Assembly (NCBI GenBank): GCA_019308625.1
Contig: JAFDHU010000028.1
Location: forward strand, 1-9,834
Length of the DNA stretch: 9,834 nt
Direction of reading: 5' to 3'
DNA from: Deltaproteobacteria bacterium
Lineage (GTDB): Bacteria; Desulfobacterota; Desulfobaccia; Desulfobaccales; 0-14-0-80-60-11
Positions 1 through 5,711 of the stretch are shown piece after piece (positions within the stretch are counted from its first letter, which is position 1; every line of letters starts with the position of its first letter). Made by a program: the position numbers and the translations under genes. The notes under the pieces are model-generated. The model had not been told where the DNA came from. It made no database searches and saw nothing but the letters and a program-made list of their open reading frames with translations.

Positions 1-46
1 GGGTGGCAATACCCTGCGGGGTAAAGGGAAACAACAGGGCCTTCAT
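1..46 (-). CDS. nuoJ: Probable NuoJ, first 15 codons (cut by window edge)
   Basis: An ATG (44-46) overlaps the nuoI TGA (43-45) in an ATGA arrangement. It is preceded by a strong ribosome binding site, GAGGAG (complement of 55-60), eight bases upstream. The visible peptide reads MKALLFPFTPQGIAT and runs off the window. The name rests on position: nuoJ, a membrane subunit of complex I, normally follows nuoI, and the operon here otherwise keeps the usual order. The 15 residues alone do not identify the family, so another membrane subunit or an unrelated gene is possible. The well-formed start matters because it shows that translation downstream of the damaged nuoI can still begin independently. 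Confidence 0.55.
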   Translation of the reverse strand, partial: MKALLFPFTPQGIAT

Positions 47-96
47 TCTTTTTTCTCCTCTGCCGCCGGAGCTGCTTCTTCTGGTTCCTTTTTTTC

Positions 97-168
97 AGGC
101 TTCTCGGGCTTCTCGGACTTCTCAGGCTTCTCAGGCTTTTCGGCCTTTTCAACCTCTTCCGGCTTTTC
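97..168 (-). repeat. Degenerate 9-bp repeats encoding EKP-type triplets in the NuoI tail
   Basis: Eight consecutive 9-base units lie in register with the nuoI frame (on the plus strand: aggcttctc, gggcttctc, ggacttctc, aggcttctc, aggcttttc, ggccttttc, aacctcttc, cggcttttc). Read on the minus strand they encode EKP, EEV, EKA, EKP, EKP, EKS, EKP, EKP. The pattern suggests growth of the tail by slippage. Similar Lys/Glu/Pro composition continues outside the strict repeat on both sides. Confidence 0.85.
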
Positions 169-448
169 CTTTTCCTCGGGCTTGGCCTTGGGAGCCTTCT
201 CCTTCTCCGGCGCCTTCTTGGCCGGAGGCTTTTCCTTTTCCGGCACCTCCTCCTCGGGCACCGGTTCCGGGATAGGGGTGGGCGGATAGCCCAGCATACG
301 TTGCTGATACTGGAGGCGGGCCAGGAGGTCCACTTCACAGGACTCCCGGGTATAGCCGGCCAGGCGGTACTCATCGGACCATTTCAAGGCGTTGGTGGGG
401 CAGGATTCAATGCACAGGCCGCAAAGGGAGCAATACTGATACTGGATA

Positions 449-496
449 TAGTGTTTGGTGGGGAGCTTTTTCTAGTGTTTGGTGGGGAGCTTTTTC
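449..496 (-). repeat. 24-bp perfect tandem duplication inside nuoI
   Basis: Positions 449-472 and 473-496 are identical over all 24 bases, head to tail. The length is a multiple of three, so the reading frame is kept. At the junction, however, the codon that was TAT (Tyr, still seen at 450-448 after the second copy) becomes TAG at 474-472. Both copies encode the same residues up to that point. The absence of any mismatch suggests a very recent event or an assembly or sequencing artefact. Confidence 0.97.
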
Positions 497-788
497 TTGC
501 CCACCTTCACCCCCTCCACGCTGATGAGCTGGGAGGGGCAGATGCGGGCGCACATCTCGCAGGCGATGCAGCGGTGGGTTTTGGTTTCCGGGTCAATAAT
601 AAGTTCAATATGCCCCCGGTAACTGGGGCTCATGGCCAGCTTTTCCCGGGGATACTGGACGGTGACGATGGGCTTGACGAAATGGCGGATGGTGACCGCC
701 ATGCCGGCCAGCAGGCTGTAAAAACCCACCCAGATGTTCTTGAAATAGCCGATCATTGCTTCAGAACCTTTAAGTTTGGCATCCGATC

Positions 789-1763
789 TCAAAAGATTTT
801 CATCAGAAAGGCGGTCAGCAACAGATTGGCGAAGGCCAAGGGTATCAGGATCTTCCAGGCAAAAGTGATCAACTGATCAAAGCGCACCCGGGGGAAGGTC
901 CACCTAAACCACATGATCAGGAAAATCATGGCGTAGACCTTGATGAAGAACCAGGCCCAGCCAGGCAAAAAGGGGCCCCGCCAGCCCCCCAGAAAGAAGA
1001 TGGTGGCCAAGGCCGAGACGATGAACATGTTGGTGTATTCCGCCAGGAAAAAGAGGGCGAAGCGCATGCCGGAGTATTCGGTATGGAAGCCGGCCACCAG
1101 CTCGGATTCGGCCTCGGGAAGGTCAAAAGGCGCCCGGTTGGTCTCCGCGGTGGCGCAGGTAATGTACAGGATGAAGGCCAGGGGCTGGATTAAGATGAAC
1201 CAGTATCTTTCCTGGGCGGCCACGATATCTGTGAGCCGGAAGGAACCCACCATGAGGATGACGCTCATCACGGTGATAAGCAGGGGAATTTCGTAAGCCA
1301 CATTTTGGGCCACCGAGCGGATGGCCCCGAAAGCGGAGTATTTGTTGTTGCTGGCCCAGCCGGCCATGAGGATGGCCAGCACGGTAAGGGCGGCGAAGGC
1401 CAGAATCAGGAGCACCCCCACGTTCATGTCCCGGATGATGAGATTGGGGGCAAAGGGAATCACCAGGAAGGAGACCAGCACCGGCAGAAAAATCACGATG
1501 GGAGCCAGCAGATACACCGGCCGGTCCACTTCCGCCGGAGTGATGAGCTCCTTGCCCAACAGCTTCAGGGCATCGGCGACGGTCTGGATGGAACCGTGCC
1601 AGCCCACTTCCATGGGCCCGGGACGCAACTGCATATGGGCGGCCACTTTCCGTTCCATCCAGATGAGGAACAGGGCGTTCACCGACACCAAGGCGATGAC
1701 CCCGATGAGCCCGACGATCATCCGAAACAGGTCGCTGCCGAAAATAGTCATTGCCGTTTCCAT
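789..1763 (-). CDS. nuoH: NADH-quinone oxidoreductase subunit H, membrane arm
   Basis: NuoH anchors the peripheral arm to the membrane arm of complex I and forms much of the quinone-access chamber. The 324-residue product is full length for the family, with about eight hydrophobic segments. Recognisable motifs are the first-loop ERK with a downstream RPGP (residues 37-50), the ETNRAPFDLPEAESELVAGF loop with its conserved acidic residues (about 207-226), the following HTEYSGMRFALFFLAEY stretch (227-243), and the C-terminal FRWTFPRVRFDQL loop. The ATG at 1763 has no clear ribosome binding site. A second ATG four codons later (1751) has GGAA six bases upstream and may be the real start. The stop TGA (789-791) overlaps an alternative TTG start of nuoI. 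An 84-base gap separates it from nuoD. Confidence 0.96.
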   Translation of the reverse strand: METAMTIFGSDLFRMIVGLIGVIALVSVNALFLIWMERKVAAHMQLRPGPMEVGWHGSIQTVADALKLLGKELITPAEVDRPVYLLAPIVIFLPVLVSFLVIPFAPNLIIRDMNVGVLLILAFAALTVLAILMAGWASNNKYSAFGAIRSVAQNVAYEIPLLITVMSVILMVGSFRLTDIVAAQERYWFILIQPLAFILYITCATAETNRAPFDLPEAESELVAGFHTEYSGMRFALFFLAEYTNMFIVSALATIFFLGGWRGPFLPGWAWFFIKVYAMIFLIMWFRWTFPRVRFDQLITFAWKILIPLAFANLLLTAFLMKIF

Positions 1764-1818
1764 AATGAGTTTTCAGCCTGCGGTTTTGGGAGCCAAGAAG
1801 TGAGCCGGTCAAACCGCT

Positions 1819-1844
1819 GCCAAGGTAGTCCTTCCCCCCTTGGC
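1819..1844 (-). other. Hairpin in the nuoD-nuoH gap
   Basis: Seven bases (GCCAAGG, 1819-1825) pair perfectly with CCTTGGC (1838-1844) across a 12-base loop. It starts just four bases after the nuoD stop codon. In the direction of transcription it is not followed by a T-run, so it is not a classical intrinsic terminator. A smaller CGGT-TTG-ACCG stem follows. It may act as an mRNA processing or stability element; the function is inferred only from position. Confidence 0.45.
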
Positions 1845-1847
1845 TGA

Positions 1848-2957
1848 CTAACGGTCAATCTCCGGCACCACCACATCAATGGAGCCCAGGATAGCCACGA
1901 AGTCGGCCACCAGGGTGTCCCGGGAAATCTCCGGCAAAATGCTCAGATTGGCAAAGGACGGCACCCGTAGCTTAATGCGGTAAGGCTTCACGTCTCCCTG
2001 GCTGACGATATAGCAGCCGAACTCGCCCCGGGCAGTCTCCACCGCGGCGTATACCTCCCCCGCCGCGGGCTTGATGCGCTTGGGCACCTTTTCGGCCATG
2101 ATGGGGCCGTTGGGCAGCTTATCCAGAGCCTGTTCAATGATGCGCAGACTCTGCTCCATTTCCCGCATGCGCACCAGATAGCGGTCCATGATGTCGCCGT
2201 TTTCGCCGATGGGGATTTCAAAATCAAACAGCGGGTAGGCAGAGTAAGGCTCAGACTTGCGGATGTCGTAGGGGATGCCGCTGCCCCGGGCCATGGGGCC
2301 GGTGAGGCCATAAAGCCGGCACTGCTCCTTGGTGATGACCCCGATGCCCTTGGTGCGCTCAATGAAGATGATATTTTTGGTGACCAGGTTGTCGTAGTCC
2401 TTCCAGCGGCGGCGCAGCCGCTTGGCAAAGGCCCGGCAGCCATCAATGAACTCCTGGTCAATATCCTGGGGCACGCCCCCGAAGCGGTAGAAGCAGTAGG
2501 TCAGGCGGGAGCCGGTGATGCGGTCCAATAGGTCCAGGATGTTTTCTCGGTCGTCAAAGCAGTAAAGGAAGGGAGTGAAGGCCCCCAGGTCCAGGAGATA
2601 GGCCCCGACCCACAGGAGGTGGCTGGCGATGCGGTTCAGCTCGGCGGTGATGACCCGGATGAATTCGGCCCGCTCCGGCACCTCCAGGCCGATGAGCTTT
2701 TCTACCGCCATGCAGTAGCCGTGGTTGAAAGCCAGGGCGTGGAGGTAGTCCACCCGGCCCATGTTGGGCAGAAACTGGAGGTAGTTCCGGTTTTCAGCCA
2801 TGTGCTCATGGCCCCGGTGGCCGTAGCCGATGTCCGGATCGGCTTTGACGATGAACTCCCCCTCCATCTCCAGCACCACCCGCAGCACGCCGTGGGTGCT
2901 GGGATGCTGGGGACCCAGATTCAGGATGTAGGTTTTTTCTTCCAGGGGCTCAAGCAT
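1848..2957 (-). CDS. nuoD: NADH-quinone oxidoreductase subunit D
   Basis: NuoD is the peripheral-arm subunit, evolutionarily related to the [NiFe]-hydrogenase large subunit, that forms the quinone-binding pocket with NuoB. The product is 369 residues, a normal stand-alone NuoD rather than a NuoCD fusion. It shows NLGPQHPSTHG (residues 13-23), the IGYGHRGHEHMAENR region (about 43-57), the VDYLHALAFNHGY segment, a RGEFG motif and the family C-terminus ending VVVPEIDR. The ATG at 2957 overlaps the end of nuoC by eight bases. A TTG at 2993 would add twelve mostly basic residues and is less likely. The stop is TAG. In IGYGHRGHEH the usual IGYLHRGIEK of NADH-type enzymes is changed, which fits a divergent branch. 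Confidence 0.96.
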   Translation of the reverse strand: MLEPLEEKTYILNLGPQHPSTHGVLRVVLEMEGEFIVKADPDIGYGHRGHEHMAENRNYLQFLPNMGRVDYLHALAFNHGYCMAVEKLIGLEVPERAEFIRVITAELNRIASHLLWVGAYLLDLGAFTPFLYCFDDRENILDLLDRITGSRLTYCFYRFGGVPQDIDQEFIDGCRAFAKRLRRRWKDYDNLVTKNIIFIERTKGIGVITKEQCRLYGLTGPMARGSGIPYDIRKSEPYSAYPLFDFEIPIGENGDIMDRYLVRMREMEQSLRIIEQALDKLPNGPIMAEKVPKRIKPAAGEVYAAVETARGEFGCYIVSQGDVKPYRIKLRVPSFANLSILPEISRDTLVADFVAILGSIDVVVPEIDR

Positions 2958-3414
2958 CGGCTTTGGTCTCGCTCTTTTCCGCTTCTTCTTCAAACTGTTT
3001 CAACAGCGGATGGAAATCAGCCTCAAAAGGCAGAAGTATGCGCCGGAGATCCGGGTGGCCGGTGAAGCGGATGCCAAAGAGGTCGTAGACTTCCCGCTCA
3101 TACCAGTTGGCTCCCGGGTAGATATGGCTGATGGTGGGGGCCTGCTGCCCCAGGGGGAGCACTGCCTTGACCACGGTGCGGCAAAGCTCCTCGTAGTGGG
3201 CAAAGTGGTACACCAGGGTGAAGTGCTCCCGGAAGTGCAGGGCGGTTAGGGATTCCAAAAAGCAGCCCTGATCCCGCATGACCTGGGCCACGGCCGGCAT
3301 CTGGTTCGGGGCGGCCGCCACCTCCAAATGGTAGCCGGTCTTGGCGTAGTCCCCCGGTGCCACCTTTTCCAGACCCAGCGGCCCCAAGGCCTTTTTGATA
3401 TTTTCACTTAACAT
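2950..3414 (-). CDS. nuoC: NADH-quinone oxidoreductase subunit C (30 kDa)
   Basis: NuoC is a cofactor-free peripheral-arm subunit that packs against NuoB, NuoD and NuoI. The 154-residue product has the family signature WYEREVYDLFGI (residues 104-115) followed by F-x-GHPDLRRIL (117-127). The usual C-terminal GHPLRKDF-like ending is replaced by DFHPLLKQF and an acidic tail. The ATG at 3414 lies eleven bases inside nuoB, with AGGA about nine bases upstream. The TGA (2950-2952) overlaps the nuoD start, consistent with translational coupling. Confidence 0.95.
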   Translation of the reverse strand: MLSENIKKALGPLGLEKVAPGDYAKTGYHLEVAAAPNQMPAVAQVMRDQGCFLESLTALHFREHFTLVYHFAHYEELCRTVVKAVLPLGQQAPTISHIYPGANWYEREVYDLFGIRFTGHPDLRRILLPFEADFHPLLKQFEEEAEKSETKADA

Positions 3415-3877
3415 CTCTGAACTTCCTGAGGCGGCCCCGTTTGGTGATTTTTTCTTCCAGCATCAGGATGCCTTCAATGAGCCCCTCCGGCCGGGGCGGA
3501 CAACCCGGTACGTACACATCCACGGGAATGATGAGGTCTGCGCCGGGGACGATGGCATATTGGGTGGGGTAATAGAAGGGCCCACCCGAGATGGCGCAGT
3601 TACCCATGGCGATAACCCATTTGGGGGCGGGCATCTGCTCCCACAGGCGCACCACCGCCGGCGCCATCTTTTTGGAAATGGTGCCGGCCACGATCATCAG
3701 GTCGCACTGCCGGGGCGAGGGCCGGAAAACGCCGGCCCCGAACCGGTCCAGGTCAAAGCGGGCCGCGCCCGCGGCCATCATTTCAATGGCGCAGCAGGCC
3801 AAGCCGAAGGTCATGGGCCACAGGCTGTTGGCCCGAGCCAGATTCAAGGCTTCCTCCAGAAGCCCGATCTTAATCAA
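3404..3877 (-). CDS. nuoB: NADH-quinone oxidoreductase subunit B, N2 cluster protein
   Basis: NuoB binds cluster N2, the last iron-sulfur centre before quinone. All four ligand cysteines are present: the adjacent pair in FGLACCAIEMM (C28, C29), C94 in GNCAISGG and C126 in PGCPPRPE. The chosen start is TTG at 3877. It overlaps the nuoA TGA in a TTGA arrangement and has GGAG five bases upstream, giving 157 residues. An in-frame GTG at 3919 would add 14 residues but lies deep inside nuoA with no ribosome binding site. The end overlaps nuoC by eleven bases. Confidence 0.95.
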   Translation of the reverse strand: MIKIGLLEEALNLARANSLWPMTFGLACCAIEMMAAGAARFDLDRFGAGVFRPSPRQCDLMIVAGTISKKMAPAVVRLWEQMPAPKWVIAMGNCAISGGPFYYPTQYAIVPGADLIIPVDVYVPGCPPRPEGLIEGILMLEEKITKRGRLRKFRDVK

Positions 3878-4266
3878 AGGTTCTCCGGTTTTCGCTTCCA
3901 AGTGAATACCCCCCTGCACCAGGCATAAACAATTACCAGGGAGAGAATGCCAATGAAGATGGTAATCTCAACTAAGTCCCGCCAGATATAGCCCTTGCCG
4001 TAGGCCAGCAGCACCGGGAAGAGAAAGAGCACATCCACATCAAAGGCCAAAAACAGCAGGGCAAACAGGTAGTAAATCACCGCCACCTGGACCCAGGCGC
4101 TGCTGAGGATGGGCATGCCGCATTCATAAGTTTCGTCACGGGTTTTGCCAAAGCTTCTGGGGGCGATGAAATAGGCGAGGATGAGGGGACCCACGGCGAA
4201 CAAAGCCGCCGCCACCAAAAACACCAGGACGTAGGAAAAATCGTATAAGGCCTCGGGGATTTCCAA
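3874..4266 (-). CDS. nuoA: NADH-quinone oxidoreductase subunit A
   Basis: NuoA is a small three-helix membrane subunit at the junction of the two arms of complex I. The 130-residue product has three hydrophobic segments (about residues 11-35, 57-89 and 98-117) and the loop motif TYECG (46-50). The second-helix motif reads FDVDVLFLFP where FDVE is usual, a conservative Glu-to-Asp change of a membrane carboxylate. The start is TTG at 4266, supported by a strong AAGGAG six bases upstream (complement of 4273-4278). It is the first gene of the operon, with a promoter about 40 bases upstream. Confidence 0.95.
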   Translation of the reverse strand: MEIPEALYDFSYVLVFLVAAALFAVGPLILAYFIAPRSFGKTRDETYECGMPILSSAWVQVAVIYYLFALLFLAFDVDVLFLFPVLLAYGKGYIWRDLVEITIFIGILSLVIVYAWCRGVFTWKRKPENL

Positions 4267-4304
4267 GGTCTACTCCTTGTGCTTTTTGGTACAAAACACT
4301 GACT

Positions 4305-4333
4305 TTTATAGCCAGGGGTAACAGCGTAGTCAA
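4305..4333 (-). promoter_or_regulatory. Sigma-70-type promoter of the nuo operon
   Basis: Reading the minus strand: -35 TTGACT (complement of 4328-4333), exactly 17 bases, then -10 TATAAA (complement of 4305-4310). Each hexamer differs from consensus at one position. Transcription would start near 4297, leaving a leader of about 30 bases that contains the AAGGAG site of nuoA. Confidence 0.75.
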
Positions 4334-4366
4334 GGATTTTTTTCGGAAAGCGGGGAATAATCCTTG
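4331..4366. promoter_or_regulatory. 8-bp dyad spanning both divergent -35 regions
   Basis: CAAGGATT (4331-4338) and AATCCTTG (4359-4366) form a perfect inverted repeat with 20 bases between the arms, so the arm centres are 28 bp apart. The left arm includes part of the nuo -35 box. The right arm includes part of the candidate plus-strand -35 box. This suggests a shared operator, or two promoters derived from the same extended -35 sequence. No regulator gene is seen nearby. Confidence 0.45.
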
Positions 4367-4390
4367 CACAGGTGGCCCGGGTGGGATAAC
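4364..4390 (+). promoter_or_regulatory. Weak candidate promoter for the amidohydrolase gene
   Basis: TTGCAC (4364-4369) and GATAAC (4385-4390) are separated by 15 bases, shorter than ideal. Each hexamer matches consensus at four positions. An alternative -10, AATAAT (4356-4361), has no good -35. The call is mainly supported by orientation and by sharing the AATCCTTG extension with the nuo promoter. Confidence 0.3.
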
Positions 4391-4460
4391 AAGGGAGTGA
4401 AATTCATGGCCTGACACTGGCGGCGTCTCTACTAAAAATTTTTTCCAGAAGGGAGAAAGC

Positions 4461-5186
4461 ATGGCCAACTGGGAGAACCTTACCATGCCAGCTTTTGAGG
4501 AGTGGCGCCGGCAAACCGCCACAGTCATCCTGCCCCTGGGGGTGGTGGAGGTGCATGGTTCCCACCTGCCGTTGGGCACCGACGCCTTCCACGCCCTGGA
4601 GGTGGCCCGGCGGGCAGCGGAGCTCCGCCCGGTGCTGGTGGCGCCGCCCATTTTTTACGGCATTTGCCGCTCCACCCGGGAGCATCCGGGCACTGTGAGC
4701 CTGTCCAGCGGCACTCTGAAAGCCCTGCTGGTGGACCTGGGACAGGAGTTTCACCGTCAGGGCTTGAAAAATCTGGTATTTCTGAGCGGCCATGCCGGGA
4801 GCACTCACATGGCCGCGGTCGTGGAGGCCGGGGAACGCCTGCTGGAGAAACTCCCCCAGGTCAGGGTGGCGGTGGTCAATATCCTGGAGCTGCTGCGGGA
4901 AGTGCTGGCGGAACAGCCGGATTTGGTGAGCACCAAAGGGGACGGCCACGCCGGCGAAGTGGAAACCGCGCTGATGCTGGCCATTCTACCTCATCTGGTG
5001 CAGGGCACCGCCCCCGCGGAATGGCCCGCGTTCCCCAAGTACATCCTGGTGCGGGATAAGACGCGCTTCTGGCCTGGCGGGGTCTGGGGCGATCCCTCCA
5101 GGGCCACGGCGGAGCAAGGCGAAAAAATTCTGGCCGCGGAAACCCAACGCCTGTGCCGGGTTATCGCAGATCTAGAAAAAAGTTGA
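4461..5186 (+). CDS. Creatininase-superfamily metal-dependent amidohydrolase
   Basis: The 241-residue protein is full length for the creatininase family (creatinine amidohydrolase, the FAPy deformylase ArfB, the mycofactocin protease MftE). These cytosolic enzymes hydrolyse amide bonds with a two-metal site. The expected ligands are visible: E30 and H32 in GVVEVHGSH, D41 in PLGTD, H111 in SGHAGS, and E166 in DGHAGEVET. The motif usually written NGHGGN reads SGHAGS here (residues 109-114), so the exact substrate cannot be taken from named members. The ATG at 4461 has AAGGGAG five bases upstream. It diverges from the nuo operon, with 194 bases between the two starts. No cofactor-pathway genes are visible that would point to ArfB or MftE. 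The family call is firm; the substrate is unknown. Confidence 0.9.
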   Translation: MANWENLTMPAFEEWRRQTATVILPLGVVEVHGSHLPLGTDAFHALEVARRAAELRPVLVAPPIFYGICRSTREHPGTVSLSSGTLKALLVDLGQEFHRQGLKNLVFLSGHAGSTHMAAVVEAGERLLEKLPQVRVAVVNILELLREVLAEQPDLVSTKGDGHAGEVETALMLAILPHLVQGTAPAEWPAFPKYILVRDKTRFWPGGVWGDPSRATAEQGEKILAAETQRLCRVIADLEKS

Positions 5187-5189
5187 AAA

Positions 5190-5224
5190 TGTCAAGTTCT
5201 TTTTGTTGACAAAGAATTTTTTTT
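5190..5224 (+). terminator. Weak AT-rich hairpin with T-run after the amidohydrolase gene
   Basis: TGTCAA (5190-5195) pairs with TTGACA (5206-5211) over a 10-base loop, and a run of eight T follows at 5217-5224. The stem is short and AT-rich. The right arm doubles as the candidate -35 of the next gene, so it may not work as a terminator. Confidence 0.3.
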
Positions 5225-5234
5225 AGGAAATTAT
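5206..5234 (+). promoter_or_regulatory. Candidate sigma-70 promoter for the 83-residue protein
   Basis: A perfect TTGACA (5206-5211), a 17-base spacer and AATTAT (5229-5234, four of six consensus bases) lie in a markedly AT-rich stretch. The start would be near 5241, with a leader of about 40 bases ending in the AGGAAGG ribosome binding site. Confidence 0.45.
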
Positions 5235-5279
5235 TGGTAAGTTTGTTAACCTTTCCCCAAGTTAGGAAGGCTCCCCCGC

Positions 5280-5531
5280 ATGGTCCCAGAAACTATTGAA
5301 ATGATTGCTGATCGAGTATTGGCCTTGGATGATGCAGACTTGCTGGCACTTCTTAACCACTACAAAGACCGCATTTCCCAGGACGAGCCCACCCGGGCTT
5401 GGGAACGCGCCGTTATCGCTTATTTTCTTATCAACGGCATCCGGATGAAAAACGTTCTCAAGCAGGATAAAGTTCAACGCCAGAAACTTAAACCAAGCCG
5501 TCCCCCGCAGTTGCGCTTGGTCAAGGCCTGA
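5280..5531 (+). CDS. Hypothetical 83-residue protein
   Basis: I do not recognise the family. The start is ATG at 5280 with AGGAAGG (5264-5270) nine bases upstream, a candidate promoter before it and a terminator after it, which supports a real single-gene unit. The first 60 residues look helical and acidic to neutral, with regular Leu/Ile/Ala spacing (for example LALDDADLLALLNHYKDRI). The last 25 are strongly basic (KQDKVQRQKLKPSRP), which could suit nucleic acid or ribosome contact. There is no Cys, signal peptide or membrane segment. It lies between the amidohydrolase and the converging der gene, and the context gives no further clue to function. Confidence 0.75.
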   Translation: MVPETIEMIADRVLALDDADLLALLNHYKDRISQDEPTRAWERAVIAYFLINGIRMKNVLKQDKVQRQKLKPSRPPQLRLVKA

Positions 5532-5566
5532 TACTCGCAGTTCTCTTAGGTTGATAATTCCGCTAA

Positions 5567-5616
5567 CCGGCATTGAGGCCGGGAGGGAAACATTTTTTCC
5601 CTGATTTTTCATTTTT
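5567..5616 (+). terminator. Intrinsic terminator after the 83-residue protein gene
   Basis: A CCGGC/GCCGG stem (5567-5571 with 5578-5582) is followed by a second hairpin, AGGGAAA (5584-5590) with TTTCCCT (5596-5602) over a 5-base loop, and then two T-rich runs up to 5616. It lies in the 180-base gap between converging genes. The rest of that gap (5617-5711) is pyrimidine-rich, and I see no clear terminator for der in it. Confidence 0.6.
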
Positions 5617-5711
5617 CCCCTTCTGGCAAAGAAAACCTTCCACCCCGCTTTTCCCCTGGAAATTTCTCCCGCGAGCTGCCACCGGCCAGGATTGGACCCA
5701 GCAGTCCGGGC

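Larger units (their letters stand above)
43..756 (-). pseudogene. nuoI: NuoI, 2x[4Fe-4S] complex I subunit, interrupted by an in-frame TAG
   Basis: NuoI is the peripheral-arm subunit carrying clusters N6a and N6b, which pass electrons towards NuoB and quinone. The ATG at 756 is chosen because AAAGG lies about ten bases upstream; an earlier TTG (792) overlaps the nuoH stop. The first half has an amphipathic N-terminus and the first cluster motif (C63, C66, C69, C73-P). A TAG (474-472) follows residue 94. The same frame then continues with a repeat of seven residues and the second cluster motif CSLCGLCIESCP, so the second cluster lies beyond the stop. The cause is an exact 24-bp tandem duplication: removing one copy restores one frame of about 229 residues. 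The C-terminus is odd, a Pro/Lys/Glu-rich tail of roughly 75 residues with EKP triplets, whereas NuoI proteins usually end soon after the second cluster domain (about 160-180 residues). Without readthrough, or if the duplication is real and fixed, the product would be a 94-residue one-cluster fragment. The stretch 43-387 could only give a cluster-less peptide if restarted. Confidence 0.9.

Noticed and set aside
97..168. Short repeats as a CRISPR-like or satellite array
   Set aside because: The 9-base units have no spacers and lie in the nuoI reading frame, where they encode EKP triplets.
43..387. Separate 114-residue protein in the second half of nuoI
   Set aside because: It starts at a TTG inside the NuoI domain, after the second cluster motif, and is in the same frame as nuoI. 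It is the remainder of the broken gene rather than an independent one.
472..474. TAG in nuoI as a pyrrolysine or other recoded codon
   Set aside because: The codon is fully explained by the 24-bp duplication junction, and TAG serves as the ordinary stop of nuoD, the active peptidase gene and der in this window.
4404..4949. 181-codon minus-strand open frame opposite the amidohydrolase gene
   Set aside because: It is antisense to a clear family member with intact motifs, shows no recognisable domain, and would run across the divergent promoter region.
5617..5711. Terminator for der in the convergent gap
   Set aside because: Reading the minus strand, I found only short stems (for example a 4-bp GGAC/GTCC) without a T-run.
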